NCBI RefSeq assembly: GCF_021018805.1
Contig: NC_086266.1
Location: 8,804,001 to 8,868,000 of the forward strand
Source: Prinia subflava
Taxonomy: Eukaryota; Chordata; Aves; Passeriformes; Cisticolidae
Direction: 5' to 3'
Length of the DNA stretch: 64,000 nt
A program made the translations under genes and the position numbers. Below the pieces are notes generated by a model that had not been told where the DNA came from, did not search any database, and worked only from the letters and a program-made list of their open reading frames with translations. Of this stretch, positions 22,419 to 34,553 are shown one piece after another; the first letter of the stretch is position 1; each line of letters starts with the position of its first letter.

Positions 22419-25400
22419 GTAGGATCACCCTGGGTGCTGGGGAGGGCTATGGGACCAGTCTCTGAGCTGAGAAGGCATAAATGCTGCCACCCACTGTGGG
22501 GAAGTTGTCACCTCCATAGCCCAGGACTTCTTAAAGGTGGATTGGCATCACCCATTCTATCCTACCCATAAAATGTTAATCTCTTTATACCTTTTTTCCA
22601 CAGGGGTTTCTAGCTCCTGGTGAAATAGATCCCCTCAACCGCCGTTTCGCGACTGTCCCTAAGCCTGATGTGGTGGTCCAAGGTGAGGGAAAGGAACCAG
22701 TCCCAAACCCCTGAGCCTGGCAGGTTGCGGGGGGGCTCTGGCTGTGCAGAATTCGCAGAGTCGGCTCTGCTTGCTGGGTTGCTGCCAATGCAGCCCAGCC
22801 TCAGCCCTGGCAAGGTGGATGGAAGGCGGGGTGCAAGTCCTTCCATTTTATCCTGTGTTGACCCACAAAACTATCATCTGCAGCTGCAGCCTCCTCTGCA
22901 GAGAGGTTGAAAACTGTCTTCCTGCCTCTTGGTGAGGAAGACGTGTGTATAAAGTGTGTATAAAGGAGGGGCAAAGCAGACTTCTGCAGTGGGAACTAGT
23001 TCCCAAGGGACTCCAAACAGCTTCCTCTCTGTGGTGTGGTGCCTTGTATGTGTCCCCAAAGGCATGGGGCAGTGCTGTTCACACCCTTGTGCTTCTGTTG
23101 CACTGAGACTGTCTTCCATCCACAGTGTGTATCCTGGCTGAAACAGAGGGGATCAAGGCAATCCTGCAGAAGGAGGGCATTGATGTGGAGACTGTGGCAG
23201 ACGTCTACCCCATCAGAGTGCAGCCTGCTCGCATCCTCAGCCACATCTATGCCCGGCTGGGTGAGCTGGGCTCCCTGCTCCTGCAGCCGAAGGGGTGCAG
23301 AAGGGTCTTGTCCCACCCATGGTGCTCCTGCTCATAGACACTTGTGTCCTGCTCTCTGTTTGGCTGATGAGGATTCTGCTGCCCATTTCTAGGCCTGATA
23401 AAGCCACTAATTGCCAAGGGGAACAAGGTGGTAGACAGTGCTGTTCAGTGTGATTCTGACAGGGATAGAGTTTTGGCTTGCAGTTGCACAGTCACCCCAG
23501 GAACAGAGAGAGACTCTGATCCCTATAGGTTGAACCTGGTGTGGGCAGGAATTGTCTTCTGTTCCTGTACTCAGATCTGGGTGAAGGAAGCTAGTCAGAC
23601 CCCAGGAAGGGCCGTCTGGCTGTCCCTGACAAAGAGAGCCCAGAGCTCAGGCAGTATGGCTGTTGCTGGCGGGTGAGCAGGGCTGAGTGTGAAGGGAGAA
23701 TGCGCTCACTTCTGCCTGCTTGCTCCTTGATGCTGCAACCCCTTGGACATGGGATTTGTTTTGCAGGAGTCAGATCTAGCCTGGGCCAAAGGAGACACTT
23801 GATCTGCTGTGATTTAATTTGGCAGCTAATTTAGGCCACCAAAAGGCCAAGTGTGACATGGGCAGGGAGAGCAGCCTGGCAGCTGCCAGAGCTGACAAGC
23901 AAGGGGTAATGCTGTTGCTGCACCATCTTGGGCTTTGGGAGTAACCCAGGAACAACTGGAATGCTGATAGAGCTGTCAGCTTAGGGGGCGAGCCTTATGC
24001 AGAGGGGCACCCCTAGCCCTGCTCCAGCTTCTGACGTGCCCAAAGACCAGAAGGTATGACACTACAGAAGTCAGGACAGGCTGTGTGTTGCTGTTTCAGC
24101 ATGGCTTTACCCCTCTGGGCAGGTCTGAGGCCAGAGATTTACTGTCCCTTAGAGCTGTACCAACTTGACACAGGCTTCTGGGATATTCTAACTACAAACT
24201 AGCATTTCGCTGCCAGCTGGTAGCAAGAGGCTTGGCACTACTTGCTGCTGCAGCCCCATGAGGGCCACCCATGAGGGTGGCTTTCATGAGGGGTCCCAGG
24301 CTTGTACTAAAGACTCCTCTTCCTGCCCTCCCAGGCCGCAACAAGCAGATGTGCCTTACTGGACGGCCCTACCGACATATGGGTGTCCTTGGGACCTCCA
24401 AGCTCTACAAAATCAGGAAGAGCATCTTTGCTTTTACCCCACAGGTGAGTAACGTTGCACAGGTTCGTTCTTATCTATTTTGTGATATGAAACTGGGCAG
24501 GCAGTTTCTTCAATGGCTGGGTACCCAAGTTATTCTAAGGTGTGACCCAACACTGTCTAAACAGCTGGGAGCGTGGAGTAGTCCAACTCTGTGGCATGAG
24601 GCAACACAGTTGGTGGTCCTGGCTGTGTGGGACAGCTTGAGCCTTTTAATGATCAGTATTGGATGAAAATTTATGCTTACCCTGACAAGGATACCATGAG
24701 GAGGCTGATGGCAGGCCAGGGACATATGTCCAGGGGACAAGCAGTGTTGCAAGCCTAGCACTATGGGGAGTGCATATTCACTTGGAATAGGCACAACATG
24801 GACTCACTGTGTGGGGCTGGATGCTGCTGCTGCTGAGCTGTGGCTGAGTTACGTCCTCATAGTTGTTAGTGGCCAGTAGCTGCCCTGGGGGGTTAAGGGT
24901 CCCTTGCTAGGCTGTATGAGCACCTGCTAAGTAGGGTGGAATGAGCTGTCAGTGCAAAGGTGCATGGCCTGTGGGTGCACAGTATGGCTGGCTTGACTGT
25001 GTGCCTGTGGAAAGGCATGGGTGGCACCATAAGGACCTGGTGGATGCATGAAGCTGATCATGTGGTGGCTGATCGTGTCTCTTGCTGTCCTCACAGTTCA
25101 TAGACCAGCAGCAGTTTTACCTGGCTCTTGACAACAAGATGATTGTGGAGATGCTGAGGACAGACCTCTCCTACCTGTGCAGCCGTTGGAGGATGACTGG
25201 GCGACCAACCATCACCTTCCCCATCTCCCACACCATGCTCGGTATGGATATTCCTACCTCGCAAGGCATTTGGCTGGAGCAGCCCTGGGAAGTAGCTCTG
25301 CAGGAGGAAGGCAGTGGGCAGATGTGTGACCATCTCAGTAACAGGGACTTGGTGAGGCTGGAGCAGCCAGTAGTGTCCTGTGAAGAGCTTACTGCTCAGA

Positions 25401-28400
25401 GGAGTCATGCTGAGTGGGCACCTGGCCTGGCAGCTAACAGGGTTGCCTGTCAGGTACTAGTTCCTGCAGCTCAAGGGCTGTTTGCTGGCACTGATGTATT
25501 CAGGCACCAGGCAAATAGGCTTGTGGAAAGGCCTTTTGGGAGCCAGACGAAAAAAGCAATTTCTTTATAGAAATGCTTGGTGCTCTTTCTGTGTCTTGAC
25601 TTTTCCATAAGAGTGAGCACCTGGTAAAGGTTTTCCTAGTCAACAGAGAGGGGAAAACAGTAAACCAGAAGCAGCAAAGTCACTGAGTAGAACTGGCTTG
25701 CCTGCAGCAGTTCATGGCTTCCCTGTGAGCCTGGTGCAGGAAGGTGACTTCGTTCTGCCTTAAGGCAGTTAAGTTCCTGTCTCTCCTTGTGTACTTGAAA
25801 TCCCCTTAATTTCTTGAGCGTGCCTTTTGCTGTGATGCCTCCTGTCCTCAACAGCAGCCCACTCCTCTGCTTCCTCATGTGAAAAGCAGAAACAGAGCAC
25901 GGGGCTGTTAGGTGCTCCTGTCTGGTACTGTCTGCTTCTGCCCAAGGTGAAATCCAAGGAGCCTGGAGTGCATCCTGGCATGGTTTTCCTCGAATCCAAC
26001 CTGGATGGTCCAGAATTTCCTTTTTTGGGTGGTGCTTTTGGTACCACAGCCTGACCATGTACCCCAGAAAAAGTGTCTGGCCATGGTGCTTTGGGTGTCT
26101 GAATGCCCACCTGGTCCTGGGTTACTTTCTGGGAATCAGTTTGAGCCTGAGAGCCTGACTGCCTGTGCATTTTCCACACAGACGAAACCAGCAGCAGTGT
26201 CCATCCCACGGTGCTGGCGATGCTGCAGAAGCTGCAGGATGGGTATTTTGGTGGTGCAAGGTGAGTGCAGCTTCCTGCAGTACAGGAGGGAGAGGGCTGA
26301 TGGCTTCCAAGAGGCTGGTTATGAGAATACCTGCTCGGCAGAGCATAGGCTGTGGGGGAGCAAGCTGGGGAGGATATACTGGGGTATGCTAGGCTATCAG
26401 TGTGCCCTAGGGCTACAATCCCAACAGACGAGATGAAAGAGAGAATATAGCTCTTCATGTCATCAGACCCATGGCTGCAGGATTCATCTAATAGCTTTTG
26501 GGCAGCCCTTCCATGCCCACCAATGGCTGAAAGAGTTGCAGGCAGCTAAAGTAGACACTGGTGTGTATGCTCCTGGTGGACATGCCTCTCCCCATTAAAG
26601 GGCATGCCCTGGAGCCACCAGGCAGTCACACCAAGGGTATCACCTCCCCTTTCCTCTCCATATGACCTTCCTATTTCTTACCCAGAATTCAGACTGGTAA
26701 ATTGTCGGAGTTCCTGACAACTTCATGCCGAACGCACCTCAGCTTTATGGACCCTGAGCCAGAGGGTAAGGTCTTTGCTGAGAGTTACAGGCTCAGCAGT
26801 GACAGCTTTGAGAAGCTAGACACCAAGGAGTGGCTGCATGGCTTGCAGATAGCAGAGGATGGTAAGGGAGAACAGGCCAGTCACTGCTGTGGAGTGGCAA
26901 ATGCTTAACTCATCCTTACAACCATAACGCCCAACCTCCCTGCCAGCATACACTGGTGTGTTCTTCATGTGCTTGGGTTTTCACCATGTTCTCATCTGGC
27001 CCTCTATTGACCTTATCTGGAGTGAGTGGCTCTGACCTTCATAAGCTGCTATGTGGAGAAAAGATAAAGGGTTGGCAGCCTGCCTCCGCTTGGGAGATGT
27101 GGCTGAGGGTCTTTGATGCATAAATGGCAGTGCAAAAAGTGACCAAGGTGGGGGGAAAAGCTACTGTGTCCCTAATTAATCTGTTTTTTCCCAAAGCCTT
27201 TGCCCCTCCCCTGGGCAGAACTGCTCCAGTGAGTGCCAAATTGAAGCCTTAGTGCTGTGTAGAGAGTACCTGAGAGTGCCTTGGCCCATCACAGCATGAG
27301 AGACCCCCTACTTGTGCTGAGACTATGGCAGGGTGGAAGTTTTGCTGGTCTCCGTGCAAGCAGGCCTGGGGACATCTCCTTTGTTACCTAGCGCTGGTCA
27401 TCATCAGCCTTCCCACTATCTGTTTTACCTCGGCAGCTCCTGCAGCCAGTGAATGCACTGCTGGGACTCTGAATGCTCATTTTCCTTGCCCTTCTCTCAC
27501 TTCACCTCTAGCCTCCTTACAGGCTGCATCAGGGTTTGTCCAAGGTGTCTGCTTTGCCTCCCAGCTCCAAGTGAGAGGATCTGCCTGGCCTTTCAATAGC
27601 ATCTCAAAGATGCTAAATTTTAAGCTTTTTCCTGTGGTCACATGCTGCAGCTAGGCAGGTGAATGTTCTCAAGGGTAGTGCTTAGAGGGTTATTCCAGCC
27701 TAGCCTTCAGGCACTGTCATGATGCATTCCATCTAGGGTTGGAAAGGGGATGCCATGCTGCTTCAGGTGCAGTCAGCATCTCATCTCTTGGGGCCAACAC
27801 ACCTCTGAGTTTGCCAGCTGGAGAGCAGCATAACTTTGCTGTGGCCCACTCGAAGTGCATTTGACATCTCTGTGTTTTATCTGGGGCAGTTCCTCCCCAG
27901 GGGCATTCCCTCACTTTTACCTCCTGACTGAGCAGAGGCCTGGCCTCTGAGCACCCTCTTCCATACTGCTATTAGTGCACAGTGCCTGTGGTGCTCCTGA
28001 TGTCGTGTTGGGAGCTGCTTGAAGCTGGTTAAAGAGCAAGGCAGCAACCATAAGTCTTCCTGTAACTCCAGCTTACAAATAACTGTTGCAAAACCCACCT
28101 TGCCTTGCTCCCTTGCTGGAGTCCTGCTTGGAAGATGCCCTTGCTGTGCCAGTGTGCTTGTAAGTGGTCTCTGCTTGGACAAGCTGCCTCTGGCTGCACC
28201 TCCCCACTTTTTCCCTGGAGAGAAGGGGTGTGAGTGTTTTCCCACAAGGTTGGAGTGGGACACTCCTGTGCTTGCACGGGCTTGGATCAGAGACATGCTG
28301 CAGCCCCACTGCTTCCTCTGTTAAGGTGGAATATGGAGGGAACCCCAGTTTGTGGCAGGCAGTGTCCCAGGCAGGAATCGTGTAGGAACAGGGGTGCTTT

Positions 28401-31400
28401 GTGTGCCTCACTGCTTGCACTGTCCATTAGCCCACGTGTATGCCAGCACTGGCCTTACATTGTCACTTCGTGCAGCCAGCAAAGCTTTGTCTCTGCTGAG
28501 GCAAGCTGGGAGCTCTCTGGGCCTTTGGGTGCCACAACTCAAAGTGGCTGAACCTTGCTCTGCTGCCTTCCCTTCCAGAGGACACTGACGATGAGGTTGC
28601 TCAGTATCTGGATCACCTGCTGCAGCACACTACTCCCCAGTCAAACCTGCCTCCCACCACCCAGCGGGGAGGGCTGAGCCGCTTCAGGGCTGCTGTCCAC
28701 ACCACCCGTGACCTCATGTCCCTGGCATCCAAGGCCAAGGACCTCCATGTCCAGAGTGAGTAACTCCAGCACCCCCCATACCTTCTGTTGAACTCAGGTT
28801 GAAGTACTTTGGGAGCTTTCACAGCTCTGTGATGCTGGGGTTCCCACGGATTGCAGAGGAACTAAGTCTTTACCTGGGCAAAGGCACTTTATGTCCATCA
28901 TGTTAGTCCTGGCCATGGAGTATCTGCCTGTGCAGCCCCGGGGAAACTCAGTAAAGGATGGTAGCTCCCTGCAGTGTTCCTCTGAGTGGGTGGATAGGGG
29001 CTGCTTCTCCCATAGCCACCTTCTCTGCAAGGACTGCTGGGGGAGCAGTGTCAGAGTGTCTGAGGTAGTTTGGGGCACAGTAGTGGTGATTTGGGCTGGA
29101 CTTGTCTCCACTGACCTGTGGGTTTTTTTTAGATGTTGGGATGTATGTCCCCAGCAGGATCTTCCAGGCATCGCAGCAGTCGGTCAAGCTGCTGAGTTCA
29201 CCCCACCAGCATGACTTGGATGGCAAGGTGAGCTCTGTCTCTCAAACTGAGCTATCTTTCAGCTATAGCCAAAGTGTCCTTGCAGGATTGCAAGGGGAAG
29301 TCTTACTGTTTGATGAGGGGGAATATGCATGGGTCCATTTGGTGCAGGGTGCTGGTGGTGCTAATCAGCAGCACGGGTCTCCTTTCCCCCAGAGCCACAC
29401 ACCCTACACAGAGATGAGCTTGCCACGTGATGAGGATGGCAACGTGGACTGCAAAGCACTGGTGGACCAGCTGTGCATCTGTCCCACACTGCAGGAGCAA
29501 GCAGACGTCCTTTACATGCTCCACATCCTCAGGTAGGGTGATCTCTGTGTCTTGAAGGCTCAGAGTGCATAGAGGGGTTTGGTACAGCCCAGGGGGCCTG
29601 CCAGGGAACTGCAACGGGCAAATTGTTGGATATAACACAGCACCTCCTTCACCTTCACAGGGGACCCGAGTGGCACACAGGGCTGGATAGTGAGCCTGGC
29701 CCCACCGTCAAGGAGCTCCTCACTGAGCTGTATGTGCGGGTGGGGGAGACACGCCAGTGGGCCCTGATCCGCTACATCTCTGGCATCCTTAAGAAGAAAG
29801 TTGAAGCTCTGGATGAGGTAATAGCTGTACAGCCAGCCTCCAGCAGGCTGAGGTCTGTCAGGGAGAGGAGGCAGCAGAGTGAGCAGGTGAACCATGGCTG
29901 CATCAGCTCTGTCTCCCTCTGCTTGTGCTGATCCCCCTCAGCTATTGACAGCAGCTGCCTCTCTGTCCCCAGGCCTGTACTGACCTCCTGTCTCACCAGA
30001 AACACTTGACAGTGGGGCTGCCCCCAGAGCCACGTGAGAAGACAATCTCCACGTGAGTATGACACCTCTCTCTCTCCAGGCATGCTGGGCTGGGTCTGGG
30101 TGTGAGTCTGCTCTTGTGGGGTCCATGGGCAGCAGTGGTCCTGGGTGGCTGTCCCAAGCTTATATCTCTCCTCTTGGGGCTGTACAGACTGGGGGTATGC
30201 AGGGTTTGCTCTGCTGCCTCTCATCTTCTCTGCTATTTGTCCATGCCCCAGCCCGATCCCATATGAGGAACTTGTTCGCCTTATTGATGAAGCCAGTGAG
30301 AAGAACCTTAGTGTCTCCATCCTCACCCAGGTGAGGAGCCAGGGTGTCAGGGGACCTCATAACTGAGTGTCTGCCCTGGTGAACAGCAGTGAGGTGATCT
30401 GCCCTTGCCCCTCCAGGAGATCATGGTGTACCTGGCCATGTACATGCGCACACAGCCTGCACTGTTTGCTGAGATGTTCCGCATCCGCATTGGGCTCATC
30501 ATCCAGGTGATGGCAACAGAGCTGGCACACTCCCTGCGCTGTTCAGGTACACGTGGCGGGGACTGCACCCTAGCTGGGGTAGGTGCTGGGGTACATGCTG
30601 TGATGCTTGGGGCTCTGTCAGCCAGAAAGGAGTACTGTTAAAAGTGGGCAGCTCAGGCTAGGACAAGGCCTTGCATGGAACTGCCAGTGTCTGCAGCTGG
30701 CCATGTTCTTGAGCAGCATAAACAAGTGATTGCACTGCAATCTCCATCCCAGCATGTGTTGGGCTGGCACGGGAACAGTCAGTGTTACAGGCAACACCTG
30801 GAGTTAATGTGTGTCCTTGCCAGATGAGCTCCTGTACCAGTGCTCCCCCTGCTCACAGAATGGTATGCAGGGTAGAAATGTCGTAGGGAGGACTGAGGCA
30901 GGCTACAAAATCACAGTTCTCTTCTCTCCAGCTGGAGAAGCCACAGAGAACCTGATGAATCTCAGCCCATCAGACATGAAGAGTCTCCTCTACCACATCC
31001 TCTCTGGCAAGGAGTTTGGGGTGGAAAGGAGTGGTAAGTCCCAGCAAAGAGCATCTTGGGGCAAAGCTGAGTGCAGAGCTTGGCCAGATCTACGTGTTCC
31101 TACCTGTGAGGGGTGTCTCTGTTTTCCCCCATGTTCGGCACAGGTGCTTCAGTACTGGAGGGGTCCAGCAGGAAGCTCTGCTCTTCATAAGGATAGTGCT
31201 GAGTGACTTCTGGGTTCATGCACAAATCTCATGGCTATTTGAGCTTTGCTTAGTTTGGCACTTGACCTGGTTGGGTCTGAATTGAAGCAGTTCTGTACTG
31301 TGCTCATGGATCTCTGATGCTATCATATTAGAGGGCAAAGTCATGCAGAGGTGCCCAGACAGCAATAAGGGATGGCCATGCCTTGCGTGATGTTGCCCAC

Positions 31401-34400
31401 TCTAGACCTCTCTTCCCTACCAGTGCATTCAGTGGACTCGTCACTCACCACTGCTGTCTCCATCTGTGACATGGGAGCTGTTGGGACCACCAGGCCTGAG
31501 CGCACTGGCCTCATCAGACTGAAAAGTGAAATCAAACAGGTGAGGGCAGGTGGTGCAAGCCTCTCACGATAGGTCCTGTGGGTGAAAACCAGCTACAAAC
31601 CAGGCAGAACTGATGGAAGAGTGAGAGACGCTGACACTTCCAGGAGCTAATTTTGTCTCCACTTCTGCCCTAGGGGGAAAGTTGGGGTGAATCTGGTAGT
31701 GGGTAGGTGTTGTTGTGGCAGTTCAGGGAGAGCACAGGGTTGCTTGAGAAAGTCTAGGGGTGGGGAGGACCATGTGGTGTTCCAGGTGTAGCTAGTGTCT
31801 CGGTGGACATCTTCCAACAGCAGAATCTTGATTTCCTTCTTCTCTTGCAGCAATTGGATAAACGTAGGCAGTCTCTACCTGGGAGTAAGGTGAAGCCTCC
31901 CGGGTCCTGCAGCTTCAGCTTTTACCCCTCATGCCATGCACAAGGGCAGCTTCCCTGCATGCACAAGTCAGTGAGCTTCCCTCAGCTGCTGCAGCAATGA
32001 GTTGGCTTCCCCTCTAAGTGACTGCCATTACAGCCAGCTGGGAGCTGTGCTCAAATACATTTCATTATATCCACAAACTCTGCTGAGCAGGATGGCATAA
32101 TGCTGCCAGTGCCATGACCAGTAGTGACTCTGCTGAACAGTTCACTGGATCCTGCCTGCAGCCTCCCCAGCTATTTCTTCTCTGGGGAAAGAGGCCTCTG
32201 GTCAGCTACAAATGCCAAGGACCCCCTCTTGTGCCTGTATCCAGGGGGAGTCCTGAGCTCTACAAGGTGTCTTGTCATCAGAGGGATGGAACTTGCTGGG
32301 GCCCCTGCTGGGCCCCTGCTGGAGCCAGGCTTATGCAGCAGTTAGGGACAACTAACTGTAGTGTGAAATCTGACATCACAGAGGGTTGTCTGTGGGCAGT
32401 GACCTTCCTACTGGTCCTCCTGTCTGCTTGAGACTAAATCCCTGCCCATACCAGAAGCCAGCAGAGCAGTAGCAGTCCTATTCCTGTGTGCAGGCCAGCA
32501 TAAACCCACTGCTGCTGCAGCCCTGGCGTGTGCAGCCCTCTGCAGCTTTCCTTTCAAAATTCGCTCTGTCTCCAGCCAACCCTGGCCCTAGCATAACTCT
32601 CCTGTGACGTGGCCCTGATCTGTACTGCTGCTGCTCTGTTTGCTATTACTGCTCCCCTGCTCTGGCATGGTCTCATTTCCATCTCTTCCTTTCTCCTGCA
32701 GCCCCTCAGTTTGCAGTCCAGGGACACCGACCTCAAGTCCTCTCTGGTAACCTGTGTTTGTTGGCTGCACATGGGGTCTGTCCTGTTTGTGGTTGCATGA
32801 AGGAGCTGAGCTCTTGCGGGGGGTACCACATAGAGCTGGGGCTGTAAATTTGGCTTTGCTGGGGTCAGGGGGTGGCAGCTCTATCTCTGGGAGTAATTGC
32901 TGGAGAACCACAAACTCTTGAGCAGCAGCAAGCTGTGTTCCTGTGGGATATTTAACTTTGCAGCAGTCTCTGTGGTTCTTGTTTTTTCTGCCCAGTCTGC
33001 TGGGCACACAGAGTTGCTGGGCAAGGATTCCTTTTCAAGCATGCTAGAAGACCAGGGCAGTAAGGACAGCCGGCAGGGCCAGTGGCAGCGGAGGCGCCGG
33101 CTGGATGGGGCCCTTAACCGTGTCCCTGTGGGCTTCTACCAGAAGGTCTGGAAGGTCCTACAGAAGGTGAGTTAGACATCAGCTGGTGCCTCTCCATGCA
33201 TGTGAGCCTCTAGTCCCAGGCACCAGCCTTGCCAGGGGGACTTAGACACTCAGGACTGGTCCCTGATGTTGTGTAGATAGATGCTTCATAGCCAATGCCT
33301 GCAGCTGACCTTGGAAAGCTGTGGAAGACATGCACTTGCCTTGTAGTCTTGTAGGGCCTACCTCAGCCTGCACCATGCAGAGAGGAGCTGGGGTCTGGTC
33401 AGGTGCTTCAGGCATCAGGCAGACAACGGCATGGCTAGAACCACAGCTGAAGGTGCTCTGGGCACAGCCCATCCTCAGCATGGCGAGCCAGGGAGCAGAG
33501 CCCCATGCAGGGGGCATGGGCAAGCTCTGGCTGATGCTGAACTGATGGAAAAGGAGTGATGCTACATGGAATCATAGCAGCACAAAAAAGTGATTGCACT
33601 GCAATCAGGAGGCAGAGCTGAGGTGTATGGGCAGCATGCACTGGTGCTCAAGTGGGAGCAAATTTGTGGGCTGGACCTATGTATCAGCATGGTGCTTCTC
33701 CAAGCCATAACCATGATCTCTGCTTCTTGTTCTGCAGTGCCATGGCCTCTCTGTGGAGGGCTTTGTTCTTCCCTCTTCAACAACCAGAGAGGTAGGAGGT
33801 TCACGTGAATGGGGAATGGGGCACATTGGTTGTTATGTGCTGGTCACCCTGGGTGATTGCCCAGCATAGCTCAGGAATTGGGCAGGTGATACAGTGCTCT
33901 AGGTACATTTCTTTCTACCTCTTCACAGATGACCCCAGGTGAAATTAAGTTTGCTGTGCATGTGGAGTCTGTCCTCAACCGTGTGCCCCAGCCAGAGTAC
34001 AGGCAGCTGCTGGTGGAAGCTATCTTAGTGCTCACCATGCTGGTGGACATGGAGGTGCACACCATTGGTGGCATTATAGCTGTGGAAAAGATCTTGCACA
34101 TAGCCAATGACCTCTTCTATGAGGAGCAGGTAGGGGCCAGGCCTCACCCAGGGCTGCTGGCTACATTCCCCATAGCTGTGCAGGGCTCACTCGCTTGGAG
34201 AGCCCTGCCTGTTGTCCCCATTGTGTTCATGGGGCACAGCAGAGCTGTAGTGTCTTCCTCCCACTGCTCATCACCAATGTGTCATACTGAGTGCAACAGA
34301 GGGTGCTTGGGATAGAAGCTGATAAGGGGGTTGCTTTTATTCCTAATGATGCCTTTCTGCTTCCCTGTCCAAAATCCAGAAAGCCCTGGGCGCTGATGAG

Positions 34401-34553
34401 CATATGCTGGAGAGGGATCCTTCGACTGGCATCTGCAGCCTACTGTATGACAGTGCACCGAGCGGCCGGTTTGGCACCATGACCTACCTGTCCAAGTCGG
34501 TGGCCTTGTACGTGTACGACTTTCTGCCCACAGATGGCTGCTCCATGCAGTAG
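16228..34553 (+). CDS. PHKA1: PHKA1, phosphorylase b kinase regulatory subunit alpha (muscle type)
   Basis: Largest regulatory subunit of phosphorylase kinase (alpha-beta-gamma-delta)4, which couples calcium and hormone signals to glycogen breakdown by activating glycogen phosphorylase. The 33 coding exons give about 1242 residues (human PHKA1 1223). The start [14 protein letters not shown] is the family start. Residues 1 to about 450 form the glucoamylase-like (GH15) domain, which is non-catalytic in this family. The middle contains [14 protein letters not shown] and [18 protein letters not shown]; the C-terminal part contains [20 protein letters not shown] and [20 protein letters not shown]. 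The protein ends CSMQ, a CaaX prenylation box. Matches to PHKA1 rather than PHKA2 include [27 protein letters not shown] and [10 protein letters not shown]. The familiar GDDQWGH reads GDHEWGH here. HDAC8 follows in the same direction, as in human. All frames are open and all junction phases agree. Confidence 0.96.
19668..21207 (+). other. PHKA1 intron 9
   Basis: A 1.5-kb intron without a recognisable repeat, RNA gene or second gene. Confidence 0.6.
21584..21660 (-). mobile_element. CR1 LINE 3'-end fragment in PHKA1 intron 11
   Basis: The plus strand reads agaatcacaggatattctga, then gttggagaggacccaccagg and atcatgaaagtccaact, the hallmark start of the reverse complement of an avian CR1 3' end. 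The element is therefore in minus orientation, antisense to PHKA1, and only the last 80 or so bases are clear. Confidence 0.75.
21661..22310 (+). other. Rest of PHKA1 intron 11
   Basis: After the CR1 fragment an AT-richer stretch (to about 21800) follows that could be more decayed repeat. Nothing else is recognised. Confidence 0.4.
22604..29227 (+). CDS. PHKA1: PHKA1 exons 13-20 (coordinates)
   Basis: E13 22604-22682; E14 23126-23260; E15 24335-24444; E16 25097-25241; E17 26182-26260; E18 26686-26861; E19 28579-28755; E20 29133-29227. E13 and E14 end in phase 1, E16 in phase 1, E17 in phase 2, E18 and E19 in phase 1. E15 encodes [17 protein letters not shown]16 [18 protein letters not shown]18 and E19 (after DPEPEGK) cover a linker that differs strongly from mammals and is rich in acidic and serine residues, then regain similarity at YLDHLLQHT and [16 protein letters not shown]. 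Confidence 0.9.
26862..28578 (+). other. PHKA1 intron 18 (longest, 1.7 kb)
   Basis: Ordinary intron sequence ending in a good acceptor (ccttcccttccag). No repeat family, RNA gene or conserved exon was recognised. Confidence 0.55.
29393..34553 (+). CDS. PHKA1: PHKA1 exons 21-33 (coordinates)
   Basis: E21 29393-29532; E22 29661-29817; E23 29973-30052; E24 30252-30330; E25 30417-30546; E26 30932-31033; E27 31424-31539; E28 31851-31889; E29 32702-32746; E30 32996-33166; E31 33738-33791; E32 33929-34129; E33 34380-34553 with stop TAG at 34551. E28 (13 codons) and E29 (15 codons) are short, phase 0 and poorly conserved; they lie in the serine-rich region that in mammals is multiply phosphorylated and alternatively spliced. 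E31-E33 are highly conserved ([46 protein letters not shown]). Confidence 0.9.

Noticed and set aside
26766..26771. GTAAGG donor inside PHKA1 exon 18
   Set aside because: Using it would end the exon before residues that restore a frame matching exon 19; the donor at 26862 joins in the right phase and keeps the length of the family.
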